NCBI GenBank assembly: GCA_028023455.1
Contig: JAQFVV010012513.1
Span: forward strand, 939,001-1,003,000
Direction of reading: 5' to 3'
DNA length: 64,000 bases
From: Epiperipatus broadwayi
Lineage: Eukaryota; Onychophora; Udeonychophora; Euonychophora; Peripatidae
The notes beneath the pieces are model-generated. The model did no database searches. It was not told the DNA's origin and worked only from the letters and a program-made list of their open reading frames with translations. Shown piece after piece: positions 47,613-57,586 of the stretch. The translations under genes and the position numbers were made by a program. The number at the start of each line of letters is the position of its first letter. The stretch's first letter is position 1.

Positions 47613-49016
47613 CAAATTTAAAATATAAACAAATTTAAAAAAAATTATATTAGTAATAATAAATCGAATGGATATTCATTTTTTTCTACTGATTGTGTTC
47701 ATTCATGCTTGGACTAAAATAATAAATATATATATATAAAAAAGCACTGCCTTCATATTTCTATCTTTAAATTAAAATAAATAGCAAACTTTCAGACTTT
47801 TATCTGATGTTAAATGTGCTCTGGCTGATTTTTTTCATAACTTTTTTTGGATATAGAAAACTCTTTATCAAGAAATTACACTCTCTCTAATTGTGTTAAT
47901 TTTAAGTCATTATTAACTTCAAATATGCTTTATAGTTTTATAAAACTTTTACTATTTGAAAATATTTTACTAAGTAAAATACTGCACATCAAATTTGGAA
48001 AGCATAATAAAGGAAAAACAAAATATATGTGATTTCAACATAAACTAAAGAAAGTTTATTAATGTTTGTAATCTGTTTATGCTCAATGCAGATAAGAAAA
48101 TATGGCCATTGAATATTAAAATGTACTAATTTTAAAGCTGTTTTTGTTGGTTTATTTACAATTTTGCTTGTTTGTCCAAATTTGTCTTTGTTAGCTTATA
48201 ATTAAATCATGCAGTCGATCAATTTCATGCCTCCAATGAATTTGAATTTATATCATTTGTTAAAAATGTTGGTATTTTAATATCTGAAATGGAAAATATA
48301 ATTACAAAGAATCATTTTTTTATTTGTAGACCTTCTGATATAGAGCAATGCTTCAATGATATTAGCAAGCACATGAAAAAGAAAGTCATTTTATACACGT
48401 GTGTAGCTATAAATAATTAAATGCCTCATAAATATGTAATAATATTACTATTGTTAATTTTAACTTATGCCTTCTATAGAAACTTTTACAATATTTGACA
48501 TGGCATAGTTTGAGAAAAAACAACCAATCTGTCCTAGACATATGTTTCTGTCAGTAATTGACATCATCAGCAGCCTGAAAACTTATGAATACTTCACTAA
48601 ATATACATGATGTTTAATAATGTATTTACACATTTAAATGTTTATTAAGCTGACAGTGATCAGGATTTAATAAAGCTACTGTTAAATTTATATTCAAACT
48701 TTAAATCAAATAGTGAATGAACATTAAGGTTGAAGTGAAATAGAGTTTGCATTGCTATAGTCAATCCTGGTCTCAACTACTTTGTCAGCTTCTAATGATA
48801 TCTGTTATTGACAGGAGGTCATGTAAATTTATATAGAGAAAGTGTAAGTTGTATTATTTATATATTTAAATAGACAGGACTTTTACATATAAATATATAC
48901 ATTATATTTGTCCAATATACACATATTCTTCTTGTAAATATTAATATTATGCTAATATTTCAAGTAGCTCCTACTAGCTGTCTTCTGAATAATTGAAAGT
49001 AGAAATGTAGAAATAA
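47613..49016. other. AT-rich sequence, nothing recognised
   Basis: Small frames such as 47847-48032 have no known motif. Confidence 0.55.
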
Positions 49017-49068
49017 AACAGGCAAAACTCTCCATACAGTAGTGGTGATCATATGATGTTTCGTGGTT
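49017..49068 (+). repeat. R1 repeat, minimal copy
   Basis: ACAGGCAAAACTCTCCATAC joins directly to GATCATATGATGTTTCGTGG; only the two ends of R1 remain. Confidence 0.7.
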
Positions 49069-49289
49069 TAAACATAGAAATACCAACAAACTGTTTAGTT
49101 TAAATATGTCTTAAATACACAATTTTCAATTTTCTAGACATATAACAGATATTTAATCCACACTATGCTGACAATTGTGCTATTTTGACACTTCCAGTGT
49201 TAGAGAATGTACTCAAATGCAACATATAAAGACTTTGGTTTATTAATTAATCCTTATAAAAAAATCTTTACTAGCCCATGATGAATGAA

Positions 49290-50240
49290 ATATCCATAGT
49301 AGCATTTTGCTTAGATTTTAATCAATTTAAGTCTGAAAACCAATTTAAATATCTTGGTATCTTTCTAAGTGGAATGGTAGACTTAAATATTGAGGTGCAA
49401 CACAGATTATTGCACCTTTTAACAATTGAAAATATTTAATCACAGGGAAATAACTATTGTGGTCATTTTCACTGCACATAGAACTCTTAATTTGTCTACT
49501 TTATTGTATGGTAGTGAAATATGGACACTATCAATACAGTATAAATGCAATAGAAAATTTTCATTTAAGGATTCACTGTAGGTTTTTGAAATTTATAATG
49601 GCAAGATATAAAACTAATGAACAAATTCTTCATCTTTTTGGATATATAATACTAAATTGTCCATTCACTTTATTACTGCTACACAATGCTTTATTTACCT
49701 CTCTTTTTTACAGTTTACAGTTTCAATTACTCCAGGAATCTTCTTCAGAACTTTATATGTCCTGGCATTGTGTAACAGTAGTAAAGTGAATGGACAATTT
49801 AGTATTATATGGTATACAATTGGCAATGCAATAAGAGAGAGTAATCTTTCTGGCTGTGATATTCTTGAACCCATTATTATAAAATTACATTTTCATTAGA
49901 TTAGACATGTAAACTAAATAAACATTGCTAAGACTTTCTAAAGGGGATATGTTGAACTTGAGCATGGCTTTTGTAGGAGAGATAGACCTTATGTGCATTA
50001 TAAAAATTATCTCAAATACATTCTTAAAAAGTGCACTATTGATTGTTCCCATTAGGAAAATATAAGAAGAATAAAATAATTGGAGAACTACAATTAGATA
50101 TGGCATTGAAGTACTTAAAAGAGAAAAGTTTAATGCTAAAAAAATTCAAAAATAGCATCACAAAATAACAATTAAATAGAAACATGAACCAGCATTTTTT
50201 ATATTTGGACATATTTTTAGGTCACATATTGCATTGTCTT
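49290..50240 (+). pseudogene. LINE-2 family reverse-transcriptase C-terminus, decayed
   Basis: Across frameshifts the translation gives ENQFKYLGIFLSGMV, LYGSEIWTLS, then INAIENFHLRIHCRFLKFI and TNEQIL. Later come IRHVN, KRGYVELEHGF and RDRPYVHYKNYLKYILKKCT. This order (F-K-Y-L-G, L-Y-G-S-E-x-W, F-H-x-R, T-N-E-x-(I/L)-L, then R-Y-K-D-x-x-K-like) is typical of the C-terminal half of many non-LTR retrotransposon proteins. A foldback sits within it at 49644-49810. No single frame survives. A shorter relative is at 530-750. Confidence 0.65.
49644..49810. repeat. Small inverted repeat inside the LINE-2 remnant
   Basis: The 46-bp arms 49644-49689 and 49765-49810 match at 44 of 46 positions by eye and flank a 75-bp centre. 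They contain TTGTCCATTCACTTTA and its complement. Either a small foldback insertion or a local inverted duplication of LINE sequence. Confidence 0.85.
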
Positions 50241-50639
50241 GTCATCACAAAACTGATGTCTATAGTAGTTACCTTTTTTATTGTTCCCCTTGGAGTTAAA
50301 ATAGCTTTACTCAATTATAAGTGACTTCTGCATGTATGTGTTGTTTGATCTACCAACTTTAATACTCACATGCACATAATTATTTGCTTATCAATTGGAA
50401 ATAAAAATGCTATTGTCTATGAAATGTTACAAGTTTACAATTTCTTCTCTGATATTCATATTTAAATCTACTGATATGTTTAGTTTTTCAACATTCTTTA
50501 TTAAAGGAAAACATTATTCCCCAAATTTGATTAAAATTATATGTCAGTGCTCTATAGAAATTATTTTATAACTATTTATACATAAAGTAAATGACATGTT
50601 AAATGTATAAAATATTCCTTCTATTTTTCCTCTTTATTA
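50241..50639. other. AT-rich sequence, nothing recognised
   Basis: No gene or repeat seen between the LINE-2 remnant and the RTE copy. Confidence 0.5.
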
Positions 50640-53600
50640 TATTATCATCATCATCATCAACCATTATCAATCCACTGCATGATGAAGGTCTCTCCAAGTT
50701 TAATTCATCTTCTCTGATCTTTAGCTTCTCTTTTCCACAACACCCCTGCACATTTTCTTATTTCATCCATCCATCTCACATGTGGTCTCTTTCTGGGTCT
50801 TTTACAATCTCTTGGAATCCAGTTTAAAATTTCAATTGTCCATCTATTATCATTTCTTCTAGCAATATGTCAAGCCCAACTCCATTTCAATCTTTTAATT
50901 TTTTCAATAAGGTCAGTAACACCTGTTTGTTGTCTTACCCATACATTGTGTTTTCGATCTCTTCTCGTTACTCCCAACATACATCTCTCCATACTCCTTT
51001 GAGTGGTCTGAAGTCTCTGTATTGCTCTTCTATTAAGTGTCCAACTCTCAGATCCATAAGTAAGAACTGGTAAAACACATTTGGTAAAAATCATTCTTTT
51101 CAAACACATAGGCATATTTCCTTTTAGTATCAAATGATTTCTACCAAAAGCACTCCAACCAAGTATAATTCTATGATTAATTTCCTCCATTATGTTTCCA
51201 TCTGTATTAATAATCTGACCTAGGTATTTGTAACTGTTAACTTCTTCTAATTCTTCATAATCAATCTTTATTTTCATATTTTGAGCAAATCGATTAAACA
51301 TTACTTTAGTCTTTTTAACATTTATCTTTAGTCCTACTTTTCTACTTTCATCTGCTAACTCCTGCAACATTTCCTGCAGCTCTGAAGCATTATTTGCAAA
51401 AACAACTACATCATCTGCAAAATCTAAATGACTTAAATACTCTCCATTTACATTCATTTCTTTAGTTTCCCATTTTAATCCACAAAATACTTCTTGCAGC
51501 ACTGCTGTAAAAAGTTTTGGAGATATGGAGTCACCTTGCCTTACGCCTTTCTCAATGTTGATTTTTCCAGTATCATTATGTAATCTAATTGTTGCTGTTG
51601 CATTTTTATAAATATTCTTTAAAATATGACAATATCCTGGATCTATACCTTGATGATCCAATGCTTTAATCACTGAAGAAATGTGTATAGAATCGAATGC
51701 CTTTTCATAATCTACAAATCCAAAACATAATGACAACTCATATTCATTTGTCCTTTCTATGACTTCTCTCAATACCTAGATATGATCTATTGTACTAAAA
51801 CCACTTTTAAATCCAGCTTGTTCTCTTGGTTGGTGGAAATCCAAAGTTCTCTGTAGACGAGTTGTAATTGTCTTGGTAAAAAATTTATATAGAACTGATA
51901 AAAGGCTGATAGGTCTGTAATTTCTAATATCTTCTTTATCACCTTTTTTAAATATTAATATTATTACTGCATTCTTCCAATCTTCCGGTACATCTTTATC
52001 ATTTAGACATTTGGTATATAACTTTGCTAAAATTGTTTCTATTTCTTCACCTCCTTCTTTTAATATATCAATTATAATTCCATCATTTCCTGGAGCCTTT
52101 CCTTTCTTCATACATTTAATTGCATGTCTCACTTCTTCATTTAAAATTCTGGGCAATTTGGAAGATGTAATAGATATAGAAGGTACTTGTTCTTTATTAC
52201 TATATAATTCTTGATAAAAATCTTCTACCAATTTCATGATGTCATCTCTCTTTTTAGTAATAATTCCATCTTTTTTTCTTATTGCAGATATAAATTTTCT
52301 ACCAATACCAAAATGTTGTTTAACATTCTTGAGACTTTTATTTTCTTCTACAGCTTTCCTTGCTATTTCACAGTTATACTTTCTTATATCATTTTCAACT
52401 TTTTTCCGTACCATTTTACAAAATTCGAGATATTCAATTCTTTTTAATACATCATTTTTGTATATCTTCATATTCCTTCTTTTCTTCATAAATTCTCTAG
52501 TCTCAGTAGAAATTTTATTAGTCAATTGCTGCTTTTTTCTACCAGCTATCTTTGTTGCAGTTTTTAAAAGTGTATCAGTTATTTTCATATTAATTTCATT
52601 CAAATCTGAATCATGTTCAAAATCTCCTAACACTTGAAACCTATTTGTAAGTTCTAATTTAAATTCATTAGAATGTTTCTGAAGATTAGGAATATCAACT
52701 GTAAATATTGTTTTTCTCAATAATTTTTGTCTCTCTAGTTTTACATTAACACGTAACTTACACCTTACTAATCGATGATCACTTCCTGTGTTAAATTTAT
52801 TAAGAACATTACAATCTTGAAATATGTATTTCCTGTTAGTCAAAATATAATCCAATTCTGCTGTACCTTCATTTGGATGCTTTCATGTCCATTTCCTTTT
52901 AACATTTTTCTCAAAAAATGAATTCATAATATAAAGTTTTTCTTTTTCTGCAAACTCCACAAGTCTATGTCCTCTCTCATTTCTATTACCATAACCAAAA
53001 TTACCTACAGCAATTTCATCTTTCATTTGTCTACCAATTCTAGCATTAAAGTCTCCCATAACAATTTTAAAATGTTGTTTACTCTGATCAAAAGCCTTTT
53101 GTACATCCATATAAAAATCTTCTACTACTTCATCACTATGAGAACTTGTTGGGGCATAAACCTGAATTATCTGCATTTGGTATCTGCTATTAAGTTGTAT
53201 AACTAATCTTGCAACTCTGTCCGATACACCATCAATCTCCACAATATTGTTCTTCCACTTTTTATTTATAATGAATCCTACTCCACTTGTATTTCCAATA
53301 TGTGTGCATTTATAATAGAGTATATGTCCACTTTTTAAATCAATTGTTTCTTCACTTTTTCTTCTAACTTCATAAAGTCCAATAATGTCTCATTTAATAT
53401 AAGACAATTCTTCTTCTAATTCTTGCAATCTTCCTTCACTTGAAAGTGATCTGCAATTGTAAGTACCTAAATAAAAAGTCATCATCAAATGGCAGCCTGG
53501 GTCCACAATCAGGAGATTCTTAGCACCCTCCGCCTTTGGCCACCAACCGCTGCCTTGGTTGGTGACTTTACAGCCTCCTGGGGATAAGGGCCATGCTTTA

Positions 53601-53905
53601 TTTTTGTCTGTCATAATTGTATATATGTATTGGAAAAATATTTATCATTTACACAAACATTCATTCTGCCTTATCAGGCACTGAGAAGAAAGACCATGGT
53701 GTTTCTTGATCTTAAACTCAGAGGTAAAAACCCAATAAACTCACCACACTGGCTAATGCGTGTTGGTGAGCAGCCCATCCATGTTCATATACTCTATGAA
53801 TAATCACATAGTAATAACAGCTGCAATGACAAGAACGTATGGCGTGGACATTAGGAATTTGCCCTGCTCGGTTCCTTTAAGGCCTCCAAGAGGAATCAAA
53901 GGGTC
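50640..53905 (-). mobile_element. RTE-type LINE, full-length or nearly so
   Basis: About 3.2 kb on the minus strand. The 5' leader is about 53615-53905 and noticeably more GC-rich than the flanks (GGCCTCCAAGAGGAATC on the plus strand). A single ORF covers 53614-50705. The 3' UTR is only about 60 bp and ends in (GAT)n at 50643-50658. Short simple-repeat 3' ends and one endonuclease-RT ORF fit the RTE clade. No target duplication could be confirmed. It is the youngest large element here, judged by its frame-preserving decay. Confidence 0.92.
50705..53614 (-). pseudogene. RTE endonuclease-reverse transcriptase ORF with four in-frame stops
   Basis: One frame of about 970 codons starts at ATG 53612-53614. 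Domains: an APE-type endonuclease with TYNCRSL (about residue 51), GLYEVRR with the catalytic Glu (about 80), MGDFNARIG (about 186) and GSDHRLV (about 277), then a basic linker. The reverse transcriptase has NYRPISLL, QAGFKSGF, FVDYEKAFDS (about 632), GVRQGDSISP and the catalytic FADD (about 732), then LTYGSESWTL. Stops lie at 53390-53392 (TGA, expected Trp), 52883-52885 (TGA, expected Trp), 51776-51778 (TAG, Gln in the 10-kb copy) and 50870-50872 (TGA, Gly in the 10-kb copy). There is no frameshift. The terminal TGA at 50705-50707 is shared with two other copies. Confidence 0.93.
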
Positions 53906-54331
53906 TCCTTTCAGTTAATAGCAATACTATTTAAATGTTTCTTTGCATTCCCAATACAATGTAATATTTCTTTTAAGTTTTTCAATTCATCTGATAATTT
54001 CAGAGTAGTATAATAACATTCATACTCAAGTGTACTGTGCACTTACACTTCTGAGGAAGACTATTGGTCAGTTGAATCTTCCACCTGGATTTGGAAACTT
54101 AATGAAGATTTTACATTGTTTAGAGTTGGTAAAGAAGCATTTAAAATATTATTGCTATTTATAATTGAAAAAGATAGGAGATTTACAAAGCTACATAGAG
54201 ATCATTAAAAGTTGATGGAGATAGAGATTAAAAATAATAGTTGAAAGGGAAATTATAAAAGAAATTAATATTTAGAAGTATATACTCTTATTCTTCTCTT
54301 TTAGTTTCTTTGCATTTCTTCATATATTTAT
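53906..54331. other. AT-rich sequence; CTGAGGA-type motif near 54053
   Basis: TTCTGAGGAAGACTATTGGT followed by CAGTTGAAT resembles the 54418 motif (CTGANGAAG, GAC/GTC stem, GAA) but is less complete. Nothing else recognised. Confidence 0.3.
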
Positions 54332-54522
54332 ATATATTACTTATAACTTCTTTCATATACATTTTAATGCAAACAATTTTTTAATTAAATTGTAAGAAGC
54401 AGAAGTTTGAGAAAGCTCTGATGAAGACTGTTGGACAGTCGAAACTGTCAGGAAAATAAAGAAGTTTTATTTAAAAAAAATTGCGTTAAAGTGTATATGA
54501 AAGAAGTTATAAGCAATATATA
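54332..54522. mobile_element. Small inverted-repeat element with ribozyme-like centre
   Basis: The 41-bp arms 54332-54372 and about 54481-54522 are complementary at all but three positions (ATAACTTCTTTCATATACA block). The 108-bp centre holds CTGATGA (54418-54424), a perfect GACTG/CAGTC stem with a TTGGA loop, GAAACTGTC, then AATAAAG. This looks like a hammerhead core, but an extra A lies after CTGATGA and stem I pairs poorly. A plain hairpin GACAGT-CGAA-ACTGTC is an alternative. Confidence 0.5.
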
Positions 54523-55660
54523 AGAAATTAATATGTATTAACACTTTTGGATCCATGGTTAAAAATAATGCGAGAGGAAGTAAAAAATTAGAATGGGATT
54601 TACTAAAGTTGAATTAAGTGGGTGCTTAATAAATTTTGATTAGATGCAAAGATTTATATAGAATAAAACTTTTAAGGTTGACAACTGTGAATTTGTATGA
54701 AAATATACAAACAGTTTTTAAAATGTGAGTAAATATTTTTTGATATAAATTAATAAGATAATAGGAAATAAAACAGTTGTAATGTAGATATGTTGGCACT
54801 AATATGCAGTTTATATTTGATTACAGAGTATTAAATGCGAACAATCAAAAGCACAGTCATAAATTAATTTGTTCATTGTGGCTTCTAGACTTACAGCATG
54901 TTTATGGCTGACATATTTTTCATCACTCAAAGGACAATCTATAGAGGGATATACTATTTTCAATTCTACCTCAAAATACTTTTGTTTAATACCTAAAAAT
55001 CTCATGTGCACTATCAGAAGATTTTGGAAGAAAAATTTTCAAAAACATTTAGCTTAAATAGTTATCAAATTGAGACTTTAATCAAAGTAAGCATTATGGT
55101 AGTTTATTTGGGTTGAAAGGTAGATATGAATATTAAAGTGTCATTAGAGGAATTTGAATTCAGAATTACTCATTGTTCATCATGGCTCCAATTCTATTTC
55201 TTCTATTTGTCAAACTTCATAATGATCTCCTGATCATTAGACCACATCATCATCGTTATAATGAGTTGCCATGTTGAGCAAGTTAGAAATCCATCATCAT
55301 GGTGATACAAATGTTTCAGCAAAAATAGTTGCATTTAAAAAAAATGTTATGTTGTAGTAAAGACTAATGAATGGCATGACAAATATGAAAACGAATGAGT
55401 ATAAGGTCTTAGAATATATTCCAATTCTAGCACTTTCTGTGTTCAAATTTCTTTTCAAACATCAAGAAATAATGTCATTTGATTATTCATCTATTTTAAC
55501 TCTACTACTATGATATCCCTGATTATTTGGATATGCAAAGTTTTCGGATTTCAAGAATACAAACTTTTATTCCTCATGGTAAATCCAAATTATAGTAACA
55601 TTGTAAAAACAGACAGCTTATTATAGTTAGGCATTTTGGTTTGGGTATTTACTCAAATTT
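54523..55660. other. AT-rich sequence; one protein-like frame
   Basis: On the minus strand 55011-54811 encodes 66 residues (HMRFLGIKQKYFEVELKIVY and onward) of unusually mixed composition. It is preceded by a pyrimidine-rich CTTCTGATAG at about 55014-55023, a possible splice acceptor. I recognise no family and no strong donor, so it is not called a gene. Confidence 0.2.
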
Positions 55661-55664
55661 TTTT

Positions 55665-56219
55665 AATGACTGGAAGGTTGCTATTCTTCCACATGTGCCT
55701 TACAATTACCTTCAGACAGCCAATAGCTGTTAAAACAGCTGTCTAAGAAGCGATCAGGCCTAGACACATGACAGAGATTTTTTGACAAGAAAAGAATGAT
55801 ACCACTCTTCTCTTTTACTTAACTTTTATATATATAAGCCAGTCTTAAGCATCTTGGCTTGAAAGCATGAATAATATAAACATATACATTTATTACTCAC
55901 TGAGTTATTAATTTATGATATTACAGCATGAAATCTTAGATTTACTACACCACAATTTTCCAGATGTTAATATAAGTTATCAGCAACGTATGTAAATAAT
56001 ATTTTGTTTAAATCGCATGTTGTTATTAAATTAGTAATGACTGGAAGGTTGCTATTCTTCCACATGCGCCTTACAATTACCTTCAGACAGCCAATAGCTG
56101 TTAAAACAGCGGTCTGAGAAGCGATCAGGCCTAGACACATGACAGATATTTTTTGACAAGAAAAGAATGATACCACTCTTCTCTTTTACTTAACTTTTAT
56201 ATATATAAGCCAGTCTTAA
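55665..56219. mobile_element. R4 direct repeats, 184 bp each
   Basis: Copies at 55665-55848 and 56036-56219 differ at about four positions and are 371 bp apart. Each begins AATGACTGG and ends CCAGTCTTAA, a short inverted terminus. The 187-bp interval is unrelated AT-rich DNA. Possibilities are a segmental tandem duplication, two small MITEs, or a miniature LTR-like structure; termini of TG...CA type are not evident, which weakens the last. Confidence 0.85.
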
Positions 56220-56420
56220 TAAATTGAAAAAACTACTGATGAGTGCTGGTTTAGCACAAAATACGCATATTGGTGATTGTTTATCTTTTTGACATGTGTG
56301 TGATCAAGTGACTCAGCAGTATGAGATAGTGTGGATAATTGAGGGTCATGTAAAAGTCTGAGTTCAAACCCCCTATATATTACATACATATTGGAGTGCT
56401 GGTATGAAAAAGCCTGTACT
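56220..56420 (+). mobile_element. R3 fragment starting at the ribozyme core
   Basis: It begins at CTGATGAGTGCTGG (56236) and continues through GTGATCAAGTGACTCAGC and GAAAGTCTGAGTTCAAACCC-type sequence to AAGCCTGTACTG. The 5' strand of stem I is missing. Confidence 0.8.
56236..56285 (+). ncRNA. Partial hammerhead motif (R3, 56.2 kb)
   Basis: CTGATGA (56236-56242) and stem-loop II GTGCTGGTTTAGCAC (five perfect pairs) are intact, but GAA is AAA and the upstream ACCAA is absent. Probably inactive. With 33.5 kb it supports G-C as the ancestral first pair of stem II. Confidence 0.5.
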
Positions 56421-56493
56421 GTAGAAAAAATTCATATATTAAAATTTACTTATTGTAAAAGATTGAAGACAAACTTTACATTTTTCGTCAAGC

Positions 56494-56600
56494 GCTGTTA
56501 GCCGAGAGGTCAGTGCAGTGCCTTGAAAGCAAGCAGTTGGTTGCAGATGGTTGTTGCGGGTTTGCCTCCCAGCCGATGCTATGACATATGGGGAAAAAAA
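56494..56600 (+). mobile_element. S1 tRNA-like SINE
   Basis: GCTGTTAGCCGAGAGGTCAG (A-box region), TGCCTTGAAAGCAAGCAG, GCGGGTTTGCCTCCC (B-box region) and CCGATGCTATGACATATGG, then an A-run. Resembles the 1996 copy in its GTTGGTTGCAGA variable-arm insertion, so these two form a subfamily. Confidence 0.75.
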
Positions 56601-56942
56601 TTTTACAATTTTGTATTTGCAATAAAAAATTTTTGCACAATAGGCGTTTGTACAAATAGTATTCTTTCACATGACATCAGTGTGGTCATTAGTAAATTGT
56701 GAAGAAATTATCTGAAATAAAATTATCAATTGTCAACCATTTGTAAAAGTTGACCTTGGGTCAACATGGGTGTGACAAGAATCTCGGCCTCAGGGTGGCC
56801 TTCGAGCATTCCATCATCAGATTTTCAATTGGATGGACGGTTGAAGAGTTGGAGTGTGAAGTAGATTGGAGCCAGTCCATTAAAGTATGATGATTGTCTA
56901 TTTTAATATATATCTGAGCACTTATAGTATATATGTGTGGGA

Positions 56943-57010
56943 GATGATAATCTGGACCAACTGATAATTGCTGGTTTAGCATGAAATATGTATATTGGTG
57001 ATTATTTATC
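56943..57010 (+). ncRNA. Hammerhead motif with core change (R3 dimer, unit 1)
   Basis: ACCAA, CTGATAA (56961-56967; G8 replaced by A), TTGCTGGTTTAGCAT, GAA, ATATGTAT, A at 56994, TTGGT. Stem I is perfect. The G8 change should severely impair cleavage. Confidence 0.6.
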
Positions 57011-57415
57011 TTTTCAGCATATATGTGCTTGAATGTATCAGTGTTCTTAGATAGAGTGGAGAGTGGTGGGTCACGTGAAAGTCTGTGCTCATATACCCTA
57101 TATTACATATATAGACACATGGTATATATTAAGCCTGTGTTTCAGTTATTACATTGTAGAGATGTCTGCCCATCCTTGCATATGTATTTAATGGATTATG
57201 TCCTGTACATGTGAGGTTCAGATTGACCTTGGGTCAACATGGATGTGACAAGAATCTCGGCCTCAGGGTGGCCTTCGAGCATTCCATCATCAGATTTTCA
57301 ATTGGATGGACGGTTCAAGAGTTGGAGTGTGAAGTAGATTGGAGCCAGTCCGTTAAAGTATGATGATTGTCTATCTTAATATATATCTGAGCACTTATAG
57401 TATATATGTGTGGGA

Positions 57416-57483
57416 GATGATAATTTGGACCAACTGATGATTGCTGGTTTAGCATGAAATACGTATATTGGTGATTATTTATC
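57416..57483 (+). ncRNA. Hammerhead ribozyme motif, intact core (R3 dimer, unit 2)
   Basis: ACCAA, CTGATGA (57434-57440), stem-loop II TTGCTGGTTTAGCAT, GAA (57456-57458), stem III ATACGTAT, A17 at 57467, TTGGTGATTA. Stem I is ACCAA/TTGGT, then TAAT/ATTA beyond a bulge. The predicted cut is between 57467 and 57468. The self-complementary stem III could pair between two molecules, as in other minimal animal hammerheads. Confidence 0.73.
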
Positions 57484-57586
57484 TTTTCAGCATATATGTG
57501 CTTGAGTGTATCAGGGTTATTAGATAGAGTTGAGAGTGGTTGGTCATGTGAAAGTCTGTGCTCATATACCCTATATTGTAAAAGTT

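Larger units (their letters stand above)
56741..57586 (+). mobile_element. R3 dimer with 11-bp target duplication
   Basis: The insertion 56752-57575 is flanked by TTGTAAAAGTT at 56741-56751 and 57576-57586. It contains two direct R3 copies starting GACCTTGGGTCAACATGG (56752, 57220) with a 473-bp spacing between equivalent ribozyme positions. The first unit is complete; the second stops at ACCCTATAT. The copies differ at only a handful of positions. A tandem dimer within one pair of target repeats suggests reverse transcription of a multimeric or circular RNA template. Confidence 0.88.

Noticed and set aside
50603-51073. Plus-strand 74- and 68-codon frames
   Set aside because: Antisense to the C-terminal part of the RTE ORF.
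52211-52637. Plus-strand 78- and 133-codon hydrophobic frames
   Set aside because: Antisense shadows of the RTE ORF; conservation with 20.7-21.1 kb is explained by the shared element.
55665-56219. LTR retrotransposon or solo LTR pair
   Set aside because: The direct repeats lack TG...CA ends, primer-binding site and polypurine tract, and the 187-bp interval has no coding capacity.
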